A program made the position numbers and the translations under genes. Of a stretch of 64,000 nt of DNA, positions 1-8,525 are shown one piece after another (the first letter of the stretch is position 1; the number at the start of each line of letters is the position of its first letter). Origin of the DNA: Gammaproteobacteria bacterium UBA2965 (GTDB lineage: Bacteria; Pseudomonadota; Gammaproteobacteria; Pseudomonadales; Azotimanducaceae); the NCBI GenBank assembly GCA_002348385.1, contig DEBD01000013.1:224269-288268 (forward strand), read 5' to 3'. Under the pieces are notes generated by a model. The model made no database searches. It was not told the origin of the DNA and saw only the letters and a list, made by a program, of their open reading frames with translations.

Positions 1-1
1 C

Positions 2-1525
2 AGCGTGCTCAACGCCCATCGCGGCACGTCTCTGACGGTAGCCGCCATTCCCCCCGAAGACCCTGAAACCTACGCCATGCTGCAAAAGGGCGACAGCGTT
101 GGCGTGTTCCAGGTCGAGTCCCGGGCGCAGATGGCCATGTTGCCGCGATTGCGCCCAAAGCATTTTTACGACCTGGTCATCGAGGTGGCCATCGTGCGTC
201 CTGGCCCCATTCAAGGCGATATGGTGCATCCCTATCTGCGCCGTCGACAGGGCCTCGAGCCCGTAGAGTATTCCAACGATGCGGTGCGCGCTGTGCTTGA
301 ACGCACCCTGGGCGTACCCATCTTTCAGGAGCAGGTGATAGAACTCGCCATGGTGGCCGCTGGATTCAGCGGCGGCGAAGCCGACCAGCTACGCCGGGCT
401 ATGGCGGCCTGGAAGCGGCGTGGGGGGCTGAAACATTTTGAGCAGAAGCTCATCGACGGCATGCTCGAACGCGGCCACGATCGGGAGTTTGCAGAACGTG
501 TATTCAAGCAGATCCAAGGGTTTGGCGAATACGGCTTCCCCGAATCACATGCAGCCAGCTTTGCACTGCTGGTCTACGTTTCCGCCTGGCTCAAGCACCA
601 CGAGCCCGCGGCCTTTTACTGCGGCCTGTTAAACAGCCTGCCCATGGGGTTCTACTCCCCCTCCCAATTGATTCAGGATGCGCGCCGTCACCGCATCCGC
701 GTGCTGGGTGTCGACGTGCAGGAAAGTCATTGGGAACATCGCCTGGTGGCCGATGGCGACAATCCTCAGCCAGCCCTCAGGCTGGGTCTTCGGCTGGTGA
801 AAGGGTTGAGCGAAGCAGACGGTTTGCGCATCGAGGCAGGCCGTCCGTTTCGCGACGCCGAAGACCTGGCCCGCCGCGCGAGCCTTAACCCTCGGGCGCT
901 ACGCTTCCTGGCCCGAGGCGGCGCATTGAAAACCCTGGTGGGCGACCGCTACCGATCCCACTGGGAGGTAGCGGCAGTCAAAGCCCCTCTTAGCCTGCAA
1001 GCAGGGGCTCAGCCACCCCCTCGTAATGCCGTGGCAGTCGCTGAAACCAAAGCCGCTTACGCGGCCCATCTGCCTCGCCCCACTCCGTCAGACGACATGT
1101 TCGACGACTACCGCTATTTGGGCCTGACCTTAGGGCCACATCCCATGCAGCTGCTGCGCAACAACACGGCGCTGGCAGGCTATCACACCGCCGCCGACCT
1201 GGAAGGATTCCGGCATGGACAATTCGTCAAGGTCGCCGGGCTGGTAACCGGCCGGCAGCGTCCCGGGACGGCCACCGGCGTGCTGTTCGTTACCCTCGAA
1301 GACGAAACCGGCAACATCAACGTAGTGGTGTGGTCTTCGGTGCTGGAGCGATTTCGTGCAGCCTTGCTGCAAGGGCAACTGCTGCGCTTGAAAGGCAATG
1401 TAGAACGGGAAAAGGAGGTTATTCACGTGGTAGCAAGACACATCGAAGATGCCACCAGGATGCTGAGCCAACTCACCGAGCAAGGCCAACCCAAAACCTC
1501 ATTTACGTCTCGGGACTTTAGGTAA
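2..1525 (+). CDS. dnaE2: Error-prone DNA polymerase DnaE2/ImuC, C-terminal half (5' end outside window)
   Basis: The reading frame is already open at the window edge, so this is the last 507 residues of a protein that is usually just over 1000 aa. It matches the C-family polymerase subgroup used for SOS mutagenic translesion synthesis (ImuC), which works with ImuA and ImuB. Visible parts are the end of the polymerase core (GVFQVESRAQM and FGEYGFPESHAASFA motifs), a helix-hairpin-helix stretch, and a C-terminal OB-fold (FVKVAGLVTGR to NVVVWSSV, about residues 405-450). DnaE2 rather than replicative DnaE is favoured by the short C-terminus that ends right after the OB-fold. imuA/imuB would be expected upstream, outside the window. 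It ends 24 bp before the convergent ATPase gene. Confidence 0.9.
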   Translation, partial: SVLNAHRGTSLTVAAIPPEDPETYAMLQKGDSVGVFQVESRAQMAMLPRLRPKHFYDLVIEVAIVRPGPIQGDMVHPYLRRRQGLEPVEYSNDAVRAVLERTLGVPIFQEQVIELAMVAAGFSGGEADQLRRAMAAWKRRGGLKHFEQKLIDGMLERGHDREFAERVFKQIQGFGEYGFPESHAASFALLVYVSAWLKHHEPAAFYCGLLNSLPMGFYSPSQLIQDARRHRIRVLGVDVQESHWEHRLVADGDNPQPALRLGLRLVKGLSEADGLRIEAGRPFRDAEDLARRASLNPRALRFLARGGALKTLVGDRYRSHWEVAAVKAPLSLQAGAQPPPRNAVAVAETKAAYAAHLPRPTPSDDMFDDYRYLGLTLGPHPMQLLRNNTALAGYHTAADLEGFRHGQFVKVAGLVTGRQRPGTATGVLFVTLEDETGNINVVVWSSVLERFRAALLQGQLLRLKGNVEREKEVIHVVARHIEDATRMLSQLTEQGQPKTSFTSRDFR

Positions 1526-1548
1526 TAAACTATCTATAACTATATGTT

Positions 1549-2652
1549 TTAACTACTCTTATTTGTCTTAGAAGCGCTATTTTCGCTCTCAATGAGCATT
1601 TCGAGCAATACGTGCATTACCGCAACCTCCTCCTGCAACCGAGTGATCTCTGGCTTAAGGCTATGCCCCAGACCGTCTACCGCGCGTTCAAGCGCCGCTA
1701 ATCGCTGCTGGACGTTGGCTTTGTCGAATATGGTTCGCGCCACCGTTTCCAACGGCCGATCCAGCTCGCGTTCCGGCTGCGCCTGAGGGCGCTCTGCTAC
1801 CGCCTCCAGCTGCGCTGCCGGGCCAGTTCTGGACCCGGCGGCGAACTCGGCGCCGATTTCATCAGCTACCGTGGTCACCACGCCCTGGTCGATGACGTTC
1901 CGGTCTTCGAGAAACGCAAACAGCAGCAGACGGTCGCACAGATTGTTGATGCGGCGCGGCACGCCTTCGGTTTTCTCGAAAATGGTGGCAAACGCCTCTT
2001 CCGGAAACTGCGGGTTCTGCTCCCAACCCGCCAGCGACAGGCGATGCTGGATGTAGGTGCACGTTTCTTCTTCGTCAAGCGGGTTGAGATGATAGGTGGC
2101 AATGACCCGCTGCCGCAGTTGCTCGAACCCTTCTGACAGCAAGGTAGTACGGAACTCCTGCTGACCCAGCAGAAACACCTGAACCAATGGCTCACCGTCG
2201 ACCACAAAGTTAGACAGCATGCGCAGTTCTTCCACCGTTTGACCCGGCAGGTTCTGCGCTTCGTCTACCACCAGCAACACGCGCTGGCCCAGGCGCTTCT
2301 TAGCGGTGAAAAACTGCTCCAGCTCACGCAGCAGTTTCGCTTTGCTGGACGTCTCGATGTCCAGGCCGAAATTGGCCGCTACCAGCTGCAGCAGGTCGTT
2401 GCCCTGTAGCTGGGTGGTGACGATTGTGGCGACCAGCAGGTCCGTTTCATCCAGATCTTCCAGCAGGGTTTGCACGATGGTGGTTTTTCCCGTACCAACG
2501 TCGCCAGTGATCACAATAAAGCCGTCAGCCTGGCTCAAACCGTATTCCAGAAACGACAGCGCCCGGCGGTGCTCCTTACTCGGATAGAAAAAGGCTGCGT
2601 CTGGCGACAGCTGAAAGGGCTTAGCCTCTAGCCCGAAATGATCTTCATACAT
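1549..2652 (-). CDS. XrtA/PEP-CTERM system-associated ATPase (ExeA-like AAA)
   Basis: A 367-aa AAA ATPase of the ExeA/GspA type. The N-terminus (MYEDHFGLEAKPFQLSPD) and the RALSFLEYGL segment are characteristic of the subfamily that accompanies exosortase XrtA exopolysaccharide loci. Walker A is GDVGTGKTT at about residues 50-58 and Walker B ends in VVDEAQN near 128-134. A C-terminal coiled-coil-like stretch (residues about 310-355) follows a low-complexity linker. An AGGT ribosome-binding site sits 6 nt before the ATG. It is divergent from the nucleotide-sugar genes. No exosortase, PrsK/PrsR or PEP-CTERM substrate is in this window, so a polysaccharide role rests on family knowledge and on the neighbours. 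Confidence 0.85.
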   Translation of the reverse strand: MYEDHFGLEAKPFQLSPDAAFFYPSKEHRRALSFLEYGLSQADGFIVITGDVGTGKTTIVQTLLEDLDETDLLVATIVTTQLQGNDLLQLVAANFGLDIETSSKAKLLRELEQFFTAKKRLGQRVLLVVDEAQNLPGQTVEELRMLSNFVVDGEPLVQVFLLGQQEFRTTLLSEGFEQLRQRVIATYHLNPLDEEETCTYIQHRLSLAGWEQNPQFPEEAFATIFEKTEGVPRRINNLCDRLLLFAFLEDRNVIDQGVVTTVADEIGAEFAAGSRTGPAAQLEAVAERPQAQPERELDRPLETVARTIFDKANVQQRLAALERAVDGLGHSLKPEITRLQEEVAVMHVLLEMLIESENSASKTNKSS

Positions 2653-2942
2653 GATTGACCTGCCGTGCGTTGTGCTGCAGTGAAAGCCACATGACTTTCA
2701 TGGTCTGGGTCCCACCTCAAGAACGCCACCATTGTAGCCGCGTGCCCGTGAAGCTGTGTATGTTCTTGTAACCCAGCTACGCACCGCCATCTAGACAGGT
2801 TAGTTGCGCTAAAGCGAGCAAAAGCTTCCCGGAGCGACAAACCAAATCACGTTCTGAGCCCCATGGAGTGCGGCATAATACGTCCGCTGCCGAGCTCCGT
2901 GACAGCACATGGAAATGCCACAAGGCGTAAGGATTGCCACGC

Positions 2943-4235
2943 GTGACCAAGGCCAAAATTCCCGACCTATCGGAAATACGTATTGCCGTCGTAGGCCTGG
3001 GTTACGTAGGTTTACCTCTGGCCGTTGAGCTGTCCAAACACTACCCCATCACCGGTTTCGATACCGACGCTGACCGGATCGCCGATCTGACCCGAGGTGT
3101 CGATCACACCCTGGAGGTGAGCGAAGCTGACTTGAGGGCCGCAAAAGCATTGCGGTACACGGCGGACCCCCAAGCACTGTCCGACGCCAACTTCTATGTC
3201 GTCACCGTTCCCACGCCCATCGACCAGAACAAACGACCGGATCTGGAACCTCTCACTCAGGCAAGCCAGACCATCGGCAAGGTGATAGGGCGTGGAAACA
3301 TCGTGGTATTCGAGTCGACCGTATTTCCAGGCGCCACAGAAGAACTCTGCGCTCCCATCATTGAGCGCACGTCCAACCTGGTGTTCAACGTAGATTTCTT
3401 TGCCGGGTATAGCCCGGAGCGCATCAACCCCGGCGATACCGAGCACCGGCTTGCCGACATCGTCAAGGTGACCAGCGGCTCCACACCGGAAACGGCCCAA
3501 CTCGTAGACGCGCTCTATCGCTCGGTAATTCCGGCGGGTACCCACCTTGCGTCGAGCATCAAGGTGGCGGAAGCCGCAAAGGTGATCGAGAACACCCAGC
3601 GAGATCTAAACGTAGCGCTGGTTAACGAGCTCGCACTTCTGTTCGAAAAGCTGGACATAGACAGCGGCGAGGTTCTGGCTGCCGCCGGCACCAAGTGGAA
3701 CTTCCTACCGTTTCGCCCCGGTCTGGTGGGCGGTCATTGCATCGGTGTCGATCCATATTACCTTACCTACAAAGCCGAGGAGATCGGCTACCACCCGGAG
3801 GTCATTCTCGCGGGACGACGAATCAACGATCAGATGGCCAGCCACATAGCAGATCGTTTGGTGCAAGTGATGACGCAGGCGCGCATCGACGTGGTGGATT
3901 CCCGCATATTGATCTTGGGCCTGACCTTCAAGGAAAACTGCCCGGACATCCGTAACACGCGTGTGGTGGACCTAATCGAGGCGCTCAAGAGCTACAATAT
4001 GCACGTGGACGTTTACGATCCGTGGGTAGACGCGCAGGCCGCCGCGCGCCAGTACGGTCTGGCGATGCTTGATACGGTACCTAAAAACGCCTACGACGCG
4101 GTGGTTCTGGCCGTGGCTCACCGACAGTTCACCACCTCCACCGAGTGTGACATTACACAGTTCGGCAAAGAGCCCCACGTGGTGTTCGACATCAAGCACG
4201 TGCTACCGCGCCACCAGGTAACGGCAAGATTATGA
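2943..4235 (+). CDS. tviB: UDP-N-acetylhexosamine 6-dehydrogenase, TviB/VipA-like
   Basis: A nucleotide-sugar dehydrogenase of the UDP-Glc/GDP-Man DH family that oxidises the C6 alcohol to a uronic acid with NAD. The Rossmann motif GLGYVG lies at residues 18-23 and the catalytic Cys is in GGHCIGVDPYY at about residue 265. The N-terminal DLSEIRIAVVGLGYVGLPLA pattern fits TviB-type (UDP-GlcNAc/GalNAc) rather than plain UDP-glucose dehydrogenases. The GTG at 2943 is chosen because AAGGA ends 9 nt before it; an in-frame TTG at 2934 directly abuts that site. The stop overlaps the next ATG (ATGA), so the three sugar genes are probably translationally coupled. Exact substrate cannot be read from sequence alone. 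Confidence 0.88.
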   Translation: MTKAKIPDLSEIRIAVVGLGYVGLPLAVELSKHYPITGFDTDADRIADLTRGVDHTLEVSEADLRAAKALRYTADPQALSDANFYVVTVPTPIDQNKRPDLEPLTQASQTIGKVIGRGNIVVFESTVFPGATEELCAPIIERTSNLVFNVDFFAGYSPERINPGDTEHRLADIVKVTSGSTPETAQLVDALYRSVIPAGTHLASSIKVAEAAKVIENTQRDLNVALVNELALLFEKLDIDSGEVLAAAGTKWNFLPFRPGLVGGHCIGVDPYYLTYKAEEIGYHPEVILAGRRINDQMASHIADRLVQVMTQARIDVVDSRILILGLTFKENCPDIRNTRVVDLIEALKSYNMHVDVYDPWVDAQAAARQYGLAMLDTVPKNAYDAVVLAVAHRQFTTSTECDITQFGKEPHVVFDIKHVLPRHQVTARL

Positions 4236-5272
4236 GCAAACCCATCCTGGTAACCGGCGCTGCGGGATTCATCGGCTATCACACCTGCGAGGCGCTGATG
4301 GCGCGCGGCGAGCGGGTAGTCGGGATCGACAACCTGAACGACTACTACGACGTCAACCTGAAGCAGGCGCGGCTCGATCGGCTCACTGGCAACCCCCTGT
4401 TTGCGCACTTCCATACCGACGTTGCCGATCGAGCTGCAATGGAGGCCCTGTGGGCCCATTCCAAGCCGGGCAAGGTCATCCATCTCGCTGCCCAGGCCGG
4501 GGTGCGCTACTCGCTGGAAAACCCGCACGCTTATGTGGACGCCAACGTGGTCGGGTTCCTCAATGTGCTCGAAGCCGTGCGGGAACATGGGGTGGAGCAC
4601 CTGGTATTTGCATCCACCAGCTCTGTATATGGCAGCAACACCAACATGCCGTTCTCCGTGCACCACAACGTAGACCACCCGGTGTCCATATACGCGGCAA
4701 CCAAAAAATCAAATGAGCTGATGGCGCACGCATACAGCCATCTGTTCGGCATTCCCTGCACCGGCTTGCGTTTCTTCACCGTGTACGGGCCTTGGGGGCG
4801 ACCCGATATGGCGCTCTTCAAGTTCACCCGCAACATGCTGGCCGGCGAGCCCATCGAAGTGTTCAACTACGGCAATCACACGCGCGACTTCACCTACATA
4901 GACGACATCGTGGAGGGTATTGTCAGAGTACTGGACCAGGCGGCGGTGCCTAATCGGGATTGGTCCGGTGACGCCCCCGATCCTCAGAGCTCAACCGCCC
5001 CCTACCGGCTATACAATATTGGCAGCAACAACCCTGCCTCTCTGCTCCGCTATATCCAGGTGTTGGAAGAGACACTGGGGATCGAAGCGAACAAGAAACT
5101 GCTTCCGCTGCAGCAAGGCGATGTGCCTGACACATTTGCCGACGTGAGCGACCTGATCAGGGACGTGCAGTACAAACCTAGCACCACAATCGAAGAAGGC
5201 ATTAGCAAATTCGTTGCGTGGTACAAGCACTACTACAACATCGAGGATGTGGCTCACAACGTGACGCAATGA
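4232..5272 (+). CDS. NAD-dependent nucleotide-sugar epimerase, UDP-glucuronate 4-epimerase-like
   Basis: A 346-aa extended short-chain dehydrogenase. The NAD motif is GAAGFIG at residues 9-15 and the catalytic pair is Y154 and K158 (YAATK). The N-terminal IDNLNDYYDVNLK pattern is typical of bacterial UDP-glucuronate 4-epimerases, giving UDP-galacturonate for capsule or O-antigen. The upstream TviB-like dehydrogenase could instead make it an N-acetylhexosaminuronate epimerase. It overlaps both neighbours by 4 bp (ATGA at 4232 and 5269). Confidence 0.85.
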   Translation: MSKPILVTGAAGFIGYHTCEALMARGERVVGIDNLNDYYDVNLKQARLDRLTGNPLFAHFHTDVADRAAMEALWAHSKPGKVIHLAAQAGVRYSLENPHAYVDANVVGFLNVLEAVREHGVEHLVFASTSSVYGSNTNMPFSVHHNVDHPVSIYAATKKSNELMAHAYSHLFGIPCTGLRFFTVYGPWGRPDMALFKFTRNMLAGEPIEVFNYGNHTRDFTYIDDIVEGIVRVLDQAAVPNRDWSGDAPDPQSSTAPYRLYNIGSNNPASLLRYIQVLEETLGIEANKKLLPLQQGDVPDTFADVSDLIRDVQYKPSTTIEEGISKFVAWYKHYYNIEDVAHNVTQ

Positions 5273-6291
5273 AAACGATCTTGGTAACAGGCGGCGCTGG
5301 GTATATTGGCAGCCACATGTGCGTGGAGCTGCTTCAAGCGGGCTACCAGGTGGTTGTGGCGGACAATCTGGACAACAGTTCGGCCACATCTCTGACTCAC
5401 GTGCAGGCCATCACCCAGAAGGAACTCAGCTTTCATCAATTCGATCTGCGTGACGCCAACAGCCTTGGGCATCTCTTCGCGAAGTATTCTTTCGATGCCG
5501 TGCTCCACTTTGCCGGCCTCAAAGCAGTCGGCGAATCCATCGAAAACCCCATGCGCTACTACGACAACAACGTCAACGGTACGCTCCGATTGCTCGAGGC
5601 CATGCAGAATGCCAGTGTGAAGACCATCGTCTTCAGCTCATCGGCCACCGTATACGGAATGCCGGAGACCATGCCAATCCGCGAAGACTTTCCGACCGGC
5701 CCCATCAATCCTTACGGGCGCACCAAGCTCATGATTGAGGAGATGCTGCGGGACCTCTACGCTGGCACCCCGGACTGGCGCATCTCGATCCTGCGCTACT
5801 TCAACCCCGTGGGCGCGCACGCAACCGGGCAGATCGGCGAAGATCCCAACGGGATCCCTAACAACCTTGTGCCTTACGTCAGTCAGGTCGCCGTAGGTCG
5901 CTTGCCGGTGCTGAAGGTCTTCGGGGGTAACTACCCTACTCCGGACGGCACAGGAATCCGCGACTACATTCACGTCGTGGACCTGGCGCGGGGGCACTTG
6001 AAGGCGCTCGAATTTCTGGAAGATTCGCCCAAGCTCACCACCCACAATCTGGGTACCGGCCGGGGCAATTCCGTACTCGAGGTAGTCACCGCGTTCGAGC
6101 GTGCCAGCGGTGTGGCTGTTCCTTACGAGGTGGTCGAGCGCCGCCCCGGCGATGCAGCCGTGTCGTTCGCCGACCCCAGCAAGGCTGTGGAAGAGCTGCA
6201 CTGGCAAGCCGAGTTCGATCTGGACCGGATGTGCCAGGACGTCTGGCGCTGGCAGAGCACTTTTCCGCAAGGCTATGAATCTAAAGCGTAA
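5269..6291 (+). CDS. galE: UDP-glucose 4-epimerase GalE
   Basis: A 340-aa protein that interconverts UDP-glucose and UDP-galactose. GGAGYIGS lies at residues 8-15, the SSS motif near 123-125, and the catalytic Y149/K153 pair in YGRTK. The C-terminal YNLGTGRG-like and RRPGD patterns (here HNLGTGRGNSV and VERRPGDAA) are classical GalE. The ATG at 5269 overlaps the preceding stop codon; the open frame extends further upstream but only inside the previous gene. It is the last gene of the nucleotide-sugar operon and ends 59 bp before tRNA-Ser. Confidence 0.93.
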   Translation: MKTILVTGGAGYIGSHMCVELLQAGYQVVVADNLDNSSATSLTHVQAITQKELSFHQFDLRDANSLGHLFAKYSFDAVLHFAGLKAVGESIENPMRYYDNNVNGTLRLLEAMQNASVKTIVFSSSATVYGMPETMPIREDFPTGPINPYGRTKLMIEEMLRDLYAGTPDWRISILRYFNPVGAHATGQIGEDPNGIPNNLVPYVSQVAVGRLPVLKVFGGNYPTPDGTGIRDYIHVVDLARGHLKALEFLEDSPKLTTHNLGTGRGNSVLEVVTAFERASGVAVPYEVVERRPGDAAVSFADPSKAVEELHWQAEFDLDRMCQDVWRWQSTFPQGYESKA

Positions 6292-6312
6292 CCTCGATAA
6301 ACCGCCGCACCA

Positions 6313-6341
6313 TTACTTATTACCTCAGTTCCTGAAATAAT
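6313..6341 (+). promoter_or_regulatory. Possible tRNA-Ser promoter
   Basis: AATAAT at 6336-6341 lies 17 nt after a poor -35 (TTACTT, 6313-6318). The expected start point would be a few bases before the tRNA at 6351. The -35 match is weak, and co-transcription with galE is also possible. Confidence 0.3.
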
Positions 6342-6350
6342 CGTGTTGCC

Positions 6351-6438
6351 GGAGGGGTGGCTGAGCGGTCGAAAGCACTGGTCTTGAAAACCAGCGGGTG
6401 TAACAGCCCCCAGGGTTCGAATCCCTGCCCCTCCGCCA
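6351..6438 (+). tRNA. tRNA-Ser(UGA)
   Basis: An 88-nt class II tRNA. The acceptor stem GGAGGGG (6351-6357) pairs with CCCCTCC (6428-6434), followed by discriminator G and an encoded CCA. The anticodon stem CTGGT/ACCAG (6378-6382/6390-6394) holds a loop with anticodon TGA at 6385-6387. The T arm is CAGGG-TTCGAAT-CCCTG (6411-6427), and a long variable arm typical of tRNA-Ser precedes it. Its 3' half is duplicated at 8450-8506, so this gene appears to have served as an integration target. Confidence 0.97.
6382..6438 (+). repeat. Attachment-site copy 1 (3' half of tRNA-Ser)
   Basis: This is the intact-gene copy of a 57-bp direct repeat running from the anticodon loop to the CCA end. It matches 8450-8506 at 55 of 57 positions by eye; the two differences are adjacent bases in the variable arm (GC here, AT there). 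Location and extent are typical of tyrosine-recombinase attB sites in tRNA genes. Confidence 0.85.
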
Positions 6439-6667
6439 CTACAGGCCACGTATTCACTGGCTTTCAGAGATTTACCTTTTTTGAGTCTGGCGGCTCCGTA
6501 GCAGTCGAGTTCGACGCCCCACTGTTAGATAATCGAAACAATCAATCAGCCAGCAAATGGTTCATTGCCGCGACCAAAACAAGTGCTAAACGCATACGCT
6601 GCCAGGGTGAACAATAGAAATCGCGACCATTGGCTGAGGCAAAATATCTCTACAGAAGGGAACTAGC

Positions 6668-7768
6668 ATGGAAATCGGCGTCGACATGTGCGTGACACCA
6701 AATGCAGCGAAGGTTGCGCAGCGTGCGGAGGAGCTTGGATTTGACGCGATGTGGTTTGCGGATACGCCCGCTGTCGCTGGCGACCTTTTCGTCGGTATGG
6801 GCGCGGCCGCTGCCGTAACCAAGCGCATCAGGATTGGAGCGGGGGTCTGTGTTCCATGGAGTCGCAACCCTGTGGTGACTGCATGTGGATTCAGTACCGT
6901 TAACGCACTCGCTCCTGGACGCGTCGATCTTGCATTTGGGACGGGATTTAGTGCCAGACGATGCTTCGGCCTAAAGCCGATGAAGATCCGAGATTTCTCT
7001 GCGCATGTTAGCGCTGTCATGGGTCTACTTCGCGGTGAAGAAGTGGAGGTCGAGGTCGAAGGCGCTATGAGAGGCGTCAAGCTGATGCATCCCTATACCG
7101 TCAATTTGGAAGACCCGATAAAAATTCACGTCGCTGCCAGCGGACCAAAGATGAAGGCACTCGTTGCAGAGCTTGGCGTCGGTTCCCTCGATCTGCCTTC
7201 TATGTTCGCATCGGATGATTCCGATACCTTTAACGACATGAGGCGCTTTTGGCACGAAGCGGGACGCCCGGCCGAGGATCTTCACTTATGGCTGACCATG
7301 AGTGCTGTTGTGCTGCGCGGCGACGAAGATGTGGATTCCACGCGCGTACGCGAAATTGGCGGTCCAATGGCAATGGCTACTGTCCACTACTGGGCCGATG
7401 AAGTGATGCTCAACGGCAACCAACTCCCCGAGGCACTGCCACCCAGCCTACACACCGCCGTGGACGCATACATAAAACTAATGCAGTCAAATAACGAACC
7501 TGGCGCGCCGTATCTCAAGGTGCATGAAGGGCATGGACTGTTTCTGCGCTCAGATGAAGCCCACATTCTTAATCGCGATTTGATGGAGCGCGGCTGCTTC
7601 GTTGGTACGCCCGATCAACTGCGGGAAAGGATGCATAGCCTTGAAAGCTCAGGCGCAGAACTTGTCGTCTTTTCTGTTATGCCCGGGCACGAGGATGCGA
7701 TGGACGACTTTGCCAAGGCTCTGGAGTTGAAACCACCGAAGACCTACTCGACTGCCAAGATTACTTGA
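6668..7768 (+). CDS. LLM-class flavin-dependent oxidoreductase (luciferase-like monooxygenase fold)
   Basis: A 366-aa protein with the bacterial luciferase-like fold: an opening MEIGVDM strand, the early AEELGFDAMWFAD segment, ALAPGRVDLAFGTG near residue 77-90, and GTPDQLRERM near the C-terminus. The family uses reduced FMN or F420 on varied organic substrates; neither cofactor nor substrate can be assigned here. The ATG follows AGAAGGGA by about 7 nt. It lies inside the tRNA-Ser-bounded element with no partner flavin reductase nearby. Confidence 0.82.
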   Translation: MEIGVDMCVTPNAAKVAQRAEELGFDAMWFADTPAVAGDLFVGMGAAAAVTKRIRIGAGVCVPWSRNPVVTACGFSTVNALAPGRVDLAFGTGFSARRCFGLKPMKIRDFSAHVSAVMGLLRGEEVEVEVEGAMRGVKLMHPYTVNLEDPIKIHVAASGPKMKALVAELGVGSLDLPSMFASDDSDTFNDMRRFWHEAGRPAEDLHLWLTMSAVVLRGDEDVDSTRVREIGGPMAMATVHYWADEVMLNGNQLPEALPPSLHTAVDAYIKLMQSNNEPGAPYLKVHEGHGLFLRSDEAHILNRDLMERGCFVGTPDQLRERMHSLESSGAELVVFSVMPGHEDAMDDFAKALELKPPKTYSTAKIT

Positions 7769-7974
7769 GCTTCGCTAAGGTCATGACGTACGAATCAGCT
7801 CCTACCCTCATAGATAACCCAAACTCCTGGTATCTGGCTAGATAATGCGGATGCCAAAACCCTGGGGACGAGATTGGATTGACCATCAGTTACTTGCGTT
7901 TGACGCAAACGTCGCATACCGTGCGCACGCGATCTTAGTTTCCTTCAGTTACCTGCCCGTTTCTCGGACAGTTT

Positions 7975-7980
7975 TAAAAT
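7975..7980 (+). promoter_or_regulatory. Possible -10 of the island cold-shock gene
   Basis: TAAAAT at 7975-7980 would give a 5' untranslated region of roughly 60 nt before the ATG at 8051, as cold-shock mRNAs often have. No good -35 lies at the right distance. The rest of 7769-8050 holds nothing else I can name, apart from a small inverted repeat (TTGCGT/ACGCAA) near 7895-7909. Confidence 0.25.
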
Positions 7981-8050
7981 GATTCACAACCCAGATTGTT
8001 CGTTTCCACGCCCGATTAGTGCGTGATATTTATGTTATGGAGGCCAAATA

Positions 8051-8254
8051 ATGGCTATTGGAACTGTTAAATTTTTTGATGCGGTCAAAGGCTTTGGATT
8101 TATCGCGCCTGAAAGCGGTGAGAAAGACGTGTTTGTACATATCAGTGCGGTGCAGAACTCAGGCATGGACACACTGTCCGACGGACAGCGGGTCAGCTTT
8201 GAAGTTTCCATGGATCGCGGTCGTCCAGCGGCTAGCAACCTGAAAGCTGTCTAA
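8051..8254 (+). CDS. Cold-shock protein (CspA family)
   Basis: A 67-aa single cold-shock domain binding single-stranded RNA/DNA. RNP1 is KGFGFI (residues 13-18) and RNP2 is VFVHI (27-31). TATGGAGG stands 7 nt before the ATG, and a rho-independent terminator follows 30 bp after the stop, so it looks like a monocistronic unit. It is the second gene of the tRNA-Ser element and is distinct from the chromosomal CspD at 27049. Confidence 0.93.
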   Translation: MAIGTVKFFDAVKGFGFIAPESGEKDVFVHISAVQNSGMDTLSDGQRVSFEVSMDRGRPAASNLKAV

Positions 8255-8287
8255 CCACCCAAAGTACGCTCCGCGCATTTAGAAAAG

Positions 8288-8312
8288 CCCGGCTTCATGC
8301 CGGGTTTTTTTT
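8288..8312 (+). terminator. Rho-independent terminator of the cold-shock gene
   Basis: CCCGGC (8288-8293) and GCCGGG (8299-8304) form a 6-bp GC stem with loop TTCAT, followed by eight T (8305-8312). Confidence 0.9.
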
Positions 8313-8449
8313 CAAATGCCGGTGACGAGGATCCTGTAGTCCAAAAATAGCCCACTACCCTGCACCAAACACCCTATTCTTCACTTTTACATACCACTTA
8401 AGTTATTGTATTTATTATGTTTATTGAGTCGAAGAGAGCCTCGTTTTGC

Positions 8450-8506
8450 TCTTGAAAACCAGCGGGTGTAACAATCCCCAGGGTTCGAATCCCTGCCCCT
8501 CCGCCA
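8450..8506 (+). repeat. Attachment-site copy 2 (truncated tRNA-Ser 3' half)
   Basis: This 57-bp segment repeats the tRNA-Ser from anticodon loop through T arm, acceptor 3' strand and CCA. The 5' half of a tRNA (D arm, 5' acceptor strand) is absent upstream, so it is not a functional gene. It marks the distal junction of the element and ends 19 bp before the dehydrogenase stop codon. Confidence 0.88.
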
Positions 8507-8525
8507 GGATCCATTTGGGAGTGCT

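Larger units (their letters stand above)
6439..8506. mobile_element. Small tRNA-Ser-integrated element (mini-island), no integrase
   Basis: The interval between the intact tRNA-Ser and the duplicated tRNA 3' half is 2068 bp including the distal repeat. It carries only a luciferase-like monooxygenase gene and a cold-shock gene, with intergenic DNA that looks more AT-rich than the flanks. No integrase, excisionase or transposase frame is present. It is either a remnant after loss of the recombinase or a satellite mobilised in trans. The direct repeat is seen; the mobile history is inferred. Confidence 0.7.

Noticed and set aside
7895..7909. Inverted repeat TTGCGT/ACGCAA near the cold-shock gene as an operator or terminator
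   Set aside because: The stem is only 6 bp, there is no T run, and there is no second copy to support a regulatory role.
6439..8449. A hidden integrase or excisionase in the mini-island
   Set aside because: Both strands were read for recombinase motifs; apart from the oxidoreductase and cold-shock genes only short unconvincing frames exist.
8450..8506. A second tRNA-Ser gene
   Set aside because: Only the segment from the anticodon loop to CCA is present; the 5' acceptor strand, D arm and anticodon-stem 5' strand are missing. It is a repeat, not a working tRNA.
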